Below are positions 15,501 through 45,557 of a stretch of DNA of 64,000 nucleotides, piece after piece. The notes beneath the pieces are model-generated. The model saw only the letters and a program-made list of their open reading frames with translations. It made no database searches and was not told where the DNA came from. Both the position numbers and the translations under genes were made by a program. The DNA comes from Strigops habroptila (Eukaryota > Chordata > Aves > Psittaciformes > Psittacidae), in contig NC_044278.2 in NCBI RefSeq assembly GCF_004027225.2, forward strand, positions 6,882,001-6,946,000, written 5' to 3'. Each line of letters starts with the position of its first letter. Position 1 is the stretch's first letter.

Positions 15501-16439
15501 ATTCATATATATAATAAAAGAGAAGATATTAGTGGCAGTGTACGCAAAACAAAAAAAAAGAAAACAAAGAAAAATTACTTTTAACAATCTCACTTTTTTT
15601 TGCTTTTTTTTTTACACAAATACTGTTGTAAATATATTAAAAAAATCAGCATTCTATCTGGTAAACGTCACTTTTGCCCCTCTATAAAATTTTGAATTAA
15701 AAAAGTCCCAAGAACTCTTTTTTTTTCTTTAATTATTATTCCCCTCCCCCCCCCAACACCCTCTATTCCTCTTTCTTCCACAAGAATAAATCCTGATGCA
15801 ACTTTTGTTTTTTTTTGCAAAGATTGTGGGAACTAACCCTTCTCTTGTACCTAGATCCATAGGTTGCAACCTCTGATATCTTTGATTTTCCTCTGTGTTT
15901 CTCTTTGCCTTCTGTGAAAGTCCCTCTTGATTGTGCTGAGGCCCTGGGCTCAGCGAAGACACTGAATAAATTACATAAAAGCCACCGTTGCTCGTTGTCT
16001 GAATCTTCTTGGTTTCTGCTATAAGGTGGTGGTGGTGGTATGAGAAAAGCAGCGGGGAGGGTGCGCCAGACAGCGTGGGATGGAGCAGAATCCTGGTGAG
16101 GAACCTCTGATTCTTTTTCCTCACCCTGCAGGGACTCCACACTACCCAAGCCACACTGCCTTGCACTCCCCTCAGCCCTTTCGTGTGTTTGTGGATGCGT
16201 GTGTGTGAGAAAGCAGACACGTGGTGGAAACCAGCAGGGCCTTGTTTCCTCTGGTTGCTGCTCAACCAGAAGCAAAATATTCCACAGTTCTAACTGGATA
16301 CTGTGAAGTCCAAAAGCGGTCAGCATTGTGAGTTATGTCCATTGAAACACTGCGAGCGGTGTACTTATAACGACAGTAGGCCTTGTAGATTTGTAATATA
16401 TTTTGTTTTGTTTCTTTTCGTTTTTTGTAGTGCTCTTCA

Positions 16440-16884
16440 CAAGTGAGAAAAAAGAATTTTTTTTTTTTTTTATTTTTCTGTCTGTTTTTTGATTTTTTTT
16501 GTGGTTTTTTTTTTTGTTTGTTTGTTTGTTTGTTTTTTTGTAGTAAAGAAGGGTTGTATTTAGAGGCCAGTAGCTAGAGATCCAACCAGTGGAGCTCATG
16601 AAGCACTACCTGGCCTTAAGGCCACCATCCAAGGGAGGTTGGGAAAATTATTACTCTCCCAGCCTCCGGAAATGTAATGTACCAGCAGGCAAAAAACAGT
16701 TCTTCATGTAGTACAAAAACAACAAAACGAAACGAACCCCAAAAAAAAAGAAAAAAAAAAAAAAAGGAGGAAAATAAAGGTAAAAATGAAACAAAAATAA
16801 TTTCTTAAATTCTAGTGCCATAGCTTTTTTTTTCGTTGTTTCTATTTTTTTTTTTTTTTGTTCATAACAAAGAGAGAGAGAGAG
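16440..16884. repeat. Low-complexity block in the proximal 3' UTR: T runs, TTTG repeat, A run, AG repeat
   Basis: Seen directly on the plus strand: T homopolymers and a TTTG repeat (about 16455-16539), an A-rich run (about 16739-16768), a T run (about 16847-16860) and seven AG units (16871-16884). The AG array is only 8 nt past the ZBTB20 stop codon. The block lies within the 3' UTR. It is prone to length variation and to sequencing error. Confidence 0.85.
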
Positions 16885-16891
16885 ATTCTAC

Positions 16892-17314
<423 letters not shown>

Positions 17315-17511
17315 TCATTACCAACGAGAGAGAGAAAGAAAGAAAAACAGACAAAAAGAAAAGAGAGAATAAAATTAAACAATCTCGGTACAACTCTTTG
17401 CAATAAACTAATGGCAAGTCTCCCAGGGGTATTTGCAGAGGTGCTCTGAATGAGAAAGAGTAAGTCTGTTGATAAGTGTGTTTTGATGCACAACACTTTT
17501 TCTGCAACCAG

Positions 17512-17680
17512 AGGTTTCAAAATGCTTTACAAAGGGGGCTGCAGGTATTTCCAATCCACACACAGTAAAAAGGAGCTCAGGTGATTTCTTCAAGTTCACA
17601 CAGTAGACACTGACAAAGACAGGATTAGAGTTAAAATGTCCCGGCGTCTACTCCCAGCTTCAATGGCACAGCTTCTCCTG
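17512..17680 (+). mobile_element. MIR-like ancient SINE fragment
   Basis: The order of short blocks follows the second half of the MIR consensus as I recall it: AAATGCTTTACAAAG, then TTCAAGTTCACACAGTAGAC, then GACAGGATTAGAGTTAAAAT and a CTACTCCCAGCTTCAATGGC tail. The match is degenerate. It abuts the CR1 fragment that starts at 17729. Confidence 0.55.
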
Positions 17681-17728
17681 CCTATGCTCCTGCCTTGCCC
17701 CTCATGCTCATTTCTAGAAAGGTCTTAG

Positions 17729-17868
17729 TCATAGAATCATAGAATGGTTTGGGTTGGAAAGGACCTTCAGATCATCTAGTTCCAACTCCTGTGCCATGGG
17801 CAGGGATGCCTCACCCTAGACCACGTCGCCCAAGGCTCTGTCCAACCTGGCCTTCAGTGCCTCCATCT
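17729..17868 (-). mobile_element. CR1 LINE 3' end
   Basis: The plus strand starts with the reverse complement of the CR1 3' terminus (two ATAGAATCAT-like units, then GGTTTGGGTTGGAAAGGACC). It continues into TTCCAACTCCTGTGCCATGG and CAAGGCTCTGTCCAACCTGG. It is 5'-truncated, in the first ZBTB20 intron from the 3' end, and in the same orientation as the gene. Confidence 0.92.
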
Positions 17869-20779
17869 CCCTATCTGCATGAAATAAAAACATGGACAAA
17901 GCTAGTGATCGCTAGATAGCTGACCTGTAACACAACCACTTTCATCTAATTGCTTTACATTTCTCAGGAGAGAAATGCCAGACATTGCCAAAGGAACTCA
18001 GCATGTTATAAGAGGTTTATATTTGTTGCCCCTTTTTCTGGTCAAATCTCAGAGTTGAAGAATGGATAAGAGTAACCTCAGTATACAGAATTGCCTAGGC
18101 CAGCCAGTACCATGCAAAGGGCAACCTAACAGACAAACTTCCAGGGTAACAGACATGAAACTTAAATGATTTGACTGCTGATTAAATAAAACACCTTATC
18201 AGATAAATCAGAGATATGAAATGCCACTACTTGTGTGCCCAGGGCTGTTGTAAAACTGATTCTGGCAACTTCTGTAAGTGAACTCTGATCACATCCGGAC
18301 AAACCAGTGGCTACAAGGATGAACTGAAAAAAATACTTAGCTGAGCTGATACGACTGGTTTGTCCAGACTACTCTTAACTCCTCCTCATGCTCAGAGTCC
18401 TTCTTCTGCCTCATGTTTCACAGAATTAGACAACATTTTCGTATGTTGCTGTATTGATAATGTAGACAATACCCAACACCCTAAATGTCTCACCAAAAGC
18501 TGCTTTTTAGTTTGATTTCTGATCCACTTGTATATTTCAGGTGTGGTAATTCACGATCCCCAAAGCTGTCAGGGAGAGAGATGGTACCACAGCTCTGCAA
18601 CAATCAAAACGAGCCTGTTTCACTGACCGAAAAATGATTTTAATTCGGTCATTTTGCAATTTCCCCTCTAGCAGAGATCCTTTTCTTTTTTTTTTTCTTC
18701 CCAGACATCCTGCTTCCTTCTTTTTTACAATCAGATGCTGTTTTAAATCCTGAAGAGTTGATCTTCAAGGACTATTACACACCTGTGGTAAGGTACCATT
18801 TACTCTTTGTATAGTGAGATTACAATACATTACTCATATTCAATTCTAAGAGGAGATAATTAATATGTATTGGACGGGAAAGACCTACATTTTTATCTCC
18901 CCTGAGTCTCTGTTTCTTTTGATTTCACAGTTTGCACATATGATGGTGACATCTGTGAATGAAATCCACATGCTGCTCTTCCTTGCACCAGTGATGAGTT
19001 TGTCCTTACTTGGTGAAAGACACTTGGTCAAAACACATTAAGTCTTTACTTTCCTGCTGGCTTTGCTGAACATAGTAGTGTGTCAAGTGTAGACAGGCCA
19101 ATATGCTTGACGCGTGTGATGTGGAAAATGATCGTGTGTCAGTTATAATAATGTCTGATTAACTTAAAAGAGACTGATTATATTTACAATGCTCTTTTTT
19201 GCCTTAGGCAATATATGTCCCAGAGTTTGTAATAAATTGGTCTCCTCTGCTCTAGACCCTGTTAAGACTATGCTATAAAAACACCCTAATTTTTGCCTGC
19301 ACATGTTTCTAAGATACACTGGGTTCTGGCTTTCTAATCTTAGCTTCCAAACCTTTCTGGGATTTATTCTCTCCTTAGAATCTCAAAACTTTTGCTTCCT
19401 AAGTGAGCGCTGTAGATTATTTATTCCCACGAGTCTTCATGTTGAAGAAAGTCAGAGAAAACTTTGCTCAGTGAATTAAATGTACATATCCCTCCTTTCA
19501 GTTCTTTATTTCATATTTGGCTGGCTTTAGACAGCAGTGTGGGACAGTTATCAGATATTAACCACAGCATGATATGTAGGAGAAGGCAATGATGGCTGAT
19601 ATGGTACACAGGCACTGCATGCATTCTAGCACTAGTATTTCCACAGCATTGCATATCTTGCAGAACACCACTGTGAGATACGTCAAAGCCAGTCTGCAGG
19701 GCACATGGAAAAATATCCATTTCTAGTATGTTTGTGTCTGTGTAAAAGAAAGGGATGTAGGTTTCTACTGCATAGCAAGCTACAGCAGAATGTAGTTTTG
19801 GGAAGCAGGAAGACATATAGGGATGAGGAGGCCATTAGGTTGTTCAATTCTGGTTTATGATCAGGCTTCTCCATGGCTTCTCGCATGAGCCCTCCAAACA
19901 GCAAGACTAATTCAAACATTTGCATCTCCCATATCTTTCCCTTTTCCATGGATCTTTTCCAGAGCCACTTTGCCAGGCTTCTTTTAAGAGGGCTGAGGAA
20001 AGTCACCGTGACAGTGGGCACAGCTGCCTCCTCTCAGTTTTCATAATGAACCTGTCCAGCATTAGTCAAGGTAGCAGACATCCTTTCTCTGAGGCTGTAC
20101 ATATAAAGGTTATTCTCCAAAGGGTTTTCTGAAGCCCTGCTCTCTGTTGGTTATGGTGCAATTATTCTCCCAGCCACTCCAGGAGCCAGTCTGTTCCTAA
20201 ATGAACTTTGCAATCATTTCTCTACCCAAATCTCTCTTTGCCACCACAGTTCATTATTTTGGGAATTCTCAGACCCTCACAAATGAAATACTATTTAACA
20301 ATCGGAGGTACCTATCAATTTCCTTGGTTGACTTTATGTGCAGTAGCTAGGAATATTTATGCCAGGTCTTCCCATATTATTCTTTATCTGACTCCAAATA
20401 TCAAATGCAGTGCACAGCTGGGGGTGGGGGAAATAAAGCACCTAATCTCAGTGAAGCTATTTGTGAAGAAGCCTTTCAGCTTTTACAACAAGGGTGCAGG
20501 CAGATATATTTGACTGTGTTCTGAAGGGGATATTTTTTTCTGAACAACACAACATTATCTAGTATTTTAGGTACTCATCCGCAACAGAAAAACAGAGAAC
20601 ATAAAGAGACACAATGGGTAATCTTGGGAGTCAGGATTCTTGATCCTTGCAGTCATACATTTTGTACCAGTGCTGAGAAGTTGACCTTTTTGTATATATG
20701 TACACATACAAGTCTGCCTTAGATGTCTAAGGGAATTTTTCATTTAAGTGGTAATTAAAGGTAAATAGAAGTTAAAAGT

Positions 20780-20793
20780 TTATATATATATAT
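20780..20793. repeat. Short TA repeat
   Basis: Seven TA units are seen directly within the intron between the two coding exons. Confidence 0.85.
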
Positions 20794-21760
20794 GGAAGTG
20801 AAATCTACTCGATACAATGGGGACTCATGACTTAATTCCTCCCGTACCTTGGGCAATTTCTCCAGGTTCTACTTCATGTATCACAAACCCAGCATTTATT
20901 TTAGGATCTGATGTCAACAAAATCACTGCTTGGTGAGAGAAATATTTACTCTTTCTCTAAACTAGAATTTCTCTCTAACGTCAGAATGAGCTGAGGGCTA
21001 AAGCAAGCAAAATTTAGTCCTGAACCCAGAATAGCTTCTCCATGTAAGATATATCTATCTCCTTGTTTTGAAGTCTCATAACTTGACAAAACTAGAAAAG
21101 GCAGTTTTGGCTTCATAGTAAATATGGCCACCTACATCATTTCACAAGACCATATACTAAAGCAGTTGCATTTTTGAACAAAAAGGGTCCTGATGTTGTG
21201 TTCTACATACATTATTTAAAATTCTCCTTACATTTTTAAATGTTTCAGTATGCACAGCTAGTGAAGCATCTGACTTACCACAGGGGATTACAGCAGTCAG
21301 CTTCAGTGAAGTACAGAGGAACTTCCTGAAAACACTCCTAATTTACTTTCTTATAGGAATATATAAGATCTAGAAAATATGTGGCAGTGTGTCTAACACA
21401 CAGGCCTGGACCTACTGCTGCCAGTCCACGAGGAATGAACTTGCCCTAAACTTATGCCAATGATCTTCACTTGAACTTGAGCTCCTGTAGCTGTAAAACT
21501 TACAGGGGGGGTGCCCTTTCTTAGTAGGTACCGTTTTTCTTGAATGACTTGTAATTACCTTTTCCTCATGCCACTTCTACTTAATGTTGCATGGTCAGCT
21601 TACAAGGGACAACAAATCTTTACCATTTCCTTGGATGGGTGCTCGTTTACTCAAAGTAAAATGAGCTTATTTCTGTACCATGCACATTTAGGCCCCTACA
21701 AGGGACCTATACGTTTATGCAGGGGCTCAACTTCAATGCAGTAAGCTTGGAAAGTGTTCA

Positions 21761-41706
<19,946 letters not shown>

Positions 41707-41892
41707 AATCAGATGACCCTGTGTGTGCGTGCAGGTTTGTTGTGAATGTGGTGAGTGATGAGGGCCGGGCTCAGAGACAGAACAGCTTCAAGGTTCAGGC
41801 AGGGAAGGCCCGGCTTGGCGCTGCATGCACCCGTCTGAGTAATCTCATTCTCCTCAGACGCCTTCTGGTTTTCAGCTGTCTTGGGTTTCTTC
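41707..41892 (-). other. ZBTB20: ZBTB20 upstream exon; relic of the long-isoform N-terminal coding exon, frame broken
   Basis: The minus strand encodes [18 protein letters not shown] and, further on, [15 protein letters not shown]. This is nearly the same as residues 5 onward of the 741-residue mammalian long isoform, recalled from memory. A T-rich tract ending TTTTCAG precedes it at 41893, and a GTGAGT donor follows at 41706, so it is very probably a real spliced exon. Its last bases (CACACAGGGTCATCTGATT) join the BTB exon to give HTGSSDCNISCKG, again as in mammals. However, the exon is 186 nt, where the mammalian phase needs 188. The conserved N-terminal frame therefore runs into TGA at 41711-41709. 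The frame that enters the BTB exon has stops about 20-30 codons upstream and no ATG. Here the exon probably acts as 5' UTR, with translation starting at 23458. A base error in the sequence is the main alternative. Confidence 0.78.
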
Positions 41893-42467
41893 CTGAAAAT
41901 AAACAAAGAGACCTTTGAAGGCACTGACTGCATATTTGGGAAAAAGCATTTTTAGAATCTGTTAAAGATAACTTTCTTCCCCCCCCCCCCACTATCCCCC
42001 TCTCTCCTCTCTTTTTCCTTACAGGGAAGGAGGCAGAGAAGACTTTCCTCCATGCTTCTTGTTTGGAAACAAGCTGCTCCTTGTTTTGACTCTGATGCAA
42101 TGGCCCTGAGACTGTGTTACAGCAAATAGGCCAAGTACGAAGCTCCTCATTCTGCCCCTACCGATGACATATAAAATGAAACTCGTCCCAGTGGTTTAGA
42201 CAGTCGGAGCTCCATTTGACAAATATTAACTAAGGCTGTAGTATTCTGAATAGAGAGTGTTATACAGAAATGTAACAGAAATGTCTGAAAAGCAAACAAA
42301 TATGCAAGTTTCCAGTTCAAAACAAATCAGTGCAGAGACTCATTTTGCAGGGAAAACCACTGAAGTAATTCTGAGATGCAGAGATCATCAAAGTAAAGCA
42401 TTAAGATTTGGAGCCTGAAACATGCTATGAGCACAGTGCATGCAAGCTCTCAATACCTGCCTCCATC

Positions 42468-42592
42468 CAGGGCTCCAAGCATCTTGTAAACACAAGGAAT
42501 TAAGCCTCAGAGGAACAACAGGCATGGAGTTAATCACCACCTTTGTTTCACAAGTGGTGAAACTGAGGCAGAAAGGGAAGTGGTGAGCACTC
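42468..42592 (+). mobile_element. MIR-like ancient SINE fragment
   Basis: The plus strand has CCAAGCATCTTGTAAACACA, GGAATTAAGCCTCAGAGGAA, TTTGTTTCACAAGTGGTGAA and the hallmark AAACTGAGGCAGAAAGGGAA. These are collinear with the MIR core and 3' half from memory. It sits just upstream of a CR1 insertion. Confidence 0.6.
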
Positions 42593-42768
42593 TATATGGG
42601 AGAGAAGCACCCACATCTCACTGTTTCCCCTCAATTTTACAGGTGAAGGTGCTTCCTCTTCTGCTCCTGAAGGCAGGTAGCCTCCCAGCCAGCTCAGTCC
42701 TCATGTTCCAGCCAGGAAAACCACTGCCCTGACCCAGCACAAGGCCATGGCACCTGGGTAAACATCCA

Positions 42769-43036
42769 AATAGGATAAGAGGAAATGGCCTCAAGCTGCG
42801 CCAGGGGAGGTTTAGGTTGGATATTAGGAAAAATTTCTTCACCAAAAGGATAGTCAGGCACTGGAACAGGCTGCCCAGGGAAGTGGTGGAGTCACCATCC
42901 CTGGAAGCGTTTAAAACCTGTATACAAAAGCCCTTAGAGACATGGTTTAATGGTGGACTTGGCAGTCCTGGGGTAAAGGACTTGATGATCTTAAAGGTCT
43001 TTTCCAACCTAGTTGATTCTGTGATGACTCTATGAA
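42769..43036 (+). mobile_element. CR1 LINE 3' end including the tail of its reading frame
   Basis: On the plus strand this reads through the typical CR1 3' region: GATAAGAGGAAATGGCCTCA, GGTTTAGGTTGGATATTAGG, CACTGGAACAGGCTGCCCAG, GTGGTGGAGTCACCATCCCT and a terminal TTCCAACCTAGTTGATTCTG. The translated tail ([18 protein letters not shown]) is the familiar C-terminal end of CR1 ORF2. It is 5'-truncated and antisense to ZBTB20. The long minus-strand reading frame across it is an artefact. Confidence 0.95.
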
Positions 43037-43454
43037 ATAAAACACCATTATCTCCTGCTGGCACCTGAGGCACAAGCAGTGGCGGGTCACCCTGGGAGCA
43101 AGCCCTTCTCAAGGTGGCACCTTGCACCATCTGGAGACCATGGTTTTGGGGTAGCATCCCAGAGCGTGGAGGTGCCGCTGGACCTGAGGCAGCCCTGCTC
43201 TGTGCCCAACCAGCCCTTCCTGGCTCCGCATCTGCAGGCAAAGCCCCTCTTGACAGGGACAGACTCTCCTCCTGAAGGGCTGAGACGGGAGCTCCTTCTC
43301 TCACATGCCTTACTCTGTCATGTCCCACCTCGGACAGCACGCAGCTGACATGTCAAAAACATGAGTTTTTAAACAACTCGATCTTACAGCAAGAAAAGGC
43401 CTATTCCCGCGGGGTGTAGGGGGGACAAGGAGGAGCAGAGCCCCGGCCACTTAC

Positions 43455-43660
43455 ATAAAGGCATTATATAAGGGCGGCAGGGTCGGGACCCGGAGCCATT
43501 TCCCGGCGGCCGCCGTCGGGGGGCAGCAGCCGGCCGGGGCCCGGCTTAGTGCGGCCGGGCACCCCGCACCCGGCCCCGGGCAGCGGTCCTGCCGCCCGCC
43601 TCGCCCCAGCGAGGTGCCTCCTCGACAGGAGCCTGAAAGCTCCGGGAGAGGAGGGAAGAA
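43455..43660. promoter_or_regulatory. CpG island; candidate alternative promoter with a first exon
   Basis: The stretch 43474-43625 is strongly GC-rich and holds about 22 CpG dinucleotides, in a window where CpG is otherwise rare. On the minus strand (the ZBTB20 direction) it ends at a good donor, GTAAGT, with first base 43454. It could therefore be a non-coding first exon spliced to the exon at 41892. On the plus strand TATATAAGG at 43465-43473 sits about 30 nt before a possible start near 43495. A CAG/GTGAAC donor-like site lies near 43764, so an antisense or divergent transcript is also possible. The promoter role is inferred from composition and signals only. Confidence 0.5.
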
Positions 43661-45374
43661 AAATCGTAATTATAATACAAAATGAAGTTAAAAGGGCCAA
43701 AAAAGAAATAAAGCAAATCTTCTCCTCCACCTTTTGACAGGGTTTCAGGGTGCTGAGCTCTGCAGGTGAACCACCGCCATCAGAGGGTCATGCTGATAAC
43801 CCCGCAACTTTGATGTGTTTTGGATTACACCCCCACGCCACGGGACAGGCAGATGGTATTGCTGCTCTATCCTCCATGTATATAATCAATATGCTTGAAA
43901 TATACGGGGCTACAGCCTAATCTGATCCAAATAGACAGCAGATGACTAAATGGACCTTACTTAAAGTTGCAGAGGTAGAGCAAAGGGCTGAACTGATTTG
44001 CTCCATTTTAAATGGAAGGAAAATCAAACCATTTAAAACCTTTTTTGTTTTTCTTTTCCCTGAATAGCAAACCAAGCATCTTGTCACTCCAAGCTTGGGC
44101 ATCCTTCCGTCTGTTCCCCGTTCTGTCACTGGGATCTATCTCGTGCTACGCAGATAAGGATGCATGAGACGCAGAACTTCTACATGGACACATACATTTT
44201 GAAGTGCATGGACTGCATGTTTTGTTCATAACAGTCTGCGTAGATCCTTGATGTATGAACTCTGGCACACCTTCACTCGTCTTATTTCCAGATCCCATGA
44301 CTTTCCCATGTGCAGCCAGCACACACCAGGGGCTGCAGGGAATCTGTGTATAAAACAGTTGTTATTTCATGGCATTGCTGCCCAAGAAGCTTTCAGATAG
44401 CATGACTTTTTGTCCAGGCAGCCAAGGATGTATGTAGGGTTAGACTCTACATGCACAGAAGCCTGGAAGTTGAATTGCTGTATTGAAGGTCTGTTTTCAG
44501 CTCAGCGTTAACCCAAGTTACACACTCAGAATGCAGCCTCTGACCCCAGCTCTACCCACACACTAAGTCACCTTCACTGGGTAGGATGCTGTTGTTATTT
44601 GCAGGGTAGGAGCTCAGCCTGAGGAAGTTAGACCACTGACAGATGCTTCATCTTGTGGCTGATCGGCACGGGCCTCCCAGGCCTTTGAAACTCATTGGAG
44701 GGACAGGGTAAAAATACTTCAGCAACAGGTAGTGACACCAGTGAGGCTGCGCACAGCACCCCCTGCTTCTTCCTTTCCAAACCTCTTCATTTTCTACTTT
44801 GCTTTTAAGGCTGATGCTATGTTACCAAGATGCTCCTGTGTCATCACTTTTCCTGATCAGAGTCCTGCAGTTTGGTGACTTGTGCTCAACAGGATGGGAA
44901 GGGAAGCAATGGTGTTGACTGGCACTAGAGGAGATACCTCTCCACAGCAGTTCGTTTCTCTTACACTGTTTACACATGCCCTGCATGTCAGTACCACCTT
45001 AGACGAATGCAGGCTTCCACATGAGGAAGGCTGAGTAAGGGAAACAGCCAAGTCAGCTAAGGATCTGAAGAAAGCTTTTCAGAAAAGAAAAATCCTGGGG
45101 ACACTGTGATCAAAACTACCTACAAAGAAACACAAACAAGGTTCTTCTCCAGCCCGCAATATCCAACTGCTGCTGCCAGCAAAGGACAATGGGCAAAACC
45201 AGAAAAATCCTGCTGTTGCTGCAAGTATATCGCTATCCTTTTATTCTAACTTATGGCCCACATAGAAAGCTCCTATTGCTATGATCTTCACCTATATATT
45301 CTAATTAAATATTCTACATTCACTTACGTGGTCTACTTCTATTGCTATCTTATTGCTAAAGTCTTCACAGGGAG

Positions 45375-45557
45375 AGCTGTTAAACGCTGATCAGGTTGTG
45401 GCATCTCCATCCTTGGAGATTTTCAAAACTTAATTGAACAAGGCCCTAAGTAACCTAATCCAACTTGGAAGTCAGCCCTGCTCTGAGTAGGGAATTGGAC
45501 TAGAGACCTCCAGGGGACCCTTCCAACCTAATTTTTTTCTGATTGCACACTTCTATG
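45375..45557 (+). mobile_element. CR1 LINE 3' end, diverged subfamily
   Basis: The plus strand shows GGTTGTGGCATCTCCATCCT, GGAGATTTTCAAAACTTAAT, CCCTGCTCTGAGTAGGGAAT, TGGACTAGAGACCTCCAGGG and CCTTCCAACCTAA. This is the order of the CR1 3' end in a subfamily unlike the neighbouring copy at 42.8 kb. It has many substitutions, so it is probably older. Confidence 0.88.

Larger units (their letters stand above)
1..16891 (-). other. Sequence downstream of the ZBTB20 stop: 3' UTR of unknown length, then intergenic
   Basis: No coding sequence is supported here. The part next to the stop must be 3' UTR. Mammalian ZBTB20 transcripts have an unusually long 3' UTR (many kilobases, from memory), so much of this stretch could be transcribed. 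Minus-strand AATAAA hexamers occur at several places, for example the plus-strand TTTATT at 16469, 13267, 9893 and 3121. None is clearly the used site by sequence alone. One ancient CR1 relic lies near 12.3 kb. Elsewhere I see only AT-rich unique DNA and short simple repeats. Confidence 0.6.

Noticed and set aside
15729..16326. Two overlapping minus-strand frames of 178 and 187 codons
   Set aside because: They lie in the ZBTB20 3' UTR, overlap each other in different frames, show low-complexity composition and match no family I know.
42817..43035. Plus-strand 72-codon frame
   Set aside because: It is the tail of the CR1 element's own reading frame, not a host gene.
42618..43340. 240-codon minus-strand open frame
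   Set aside because: It runs antisense through a CR1 3' end (42769-43036) and its low-complexity flank; no domain, no conservation signal.
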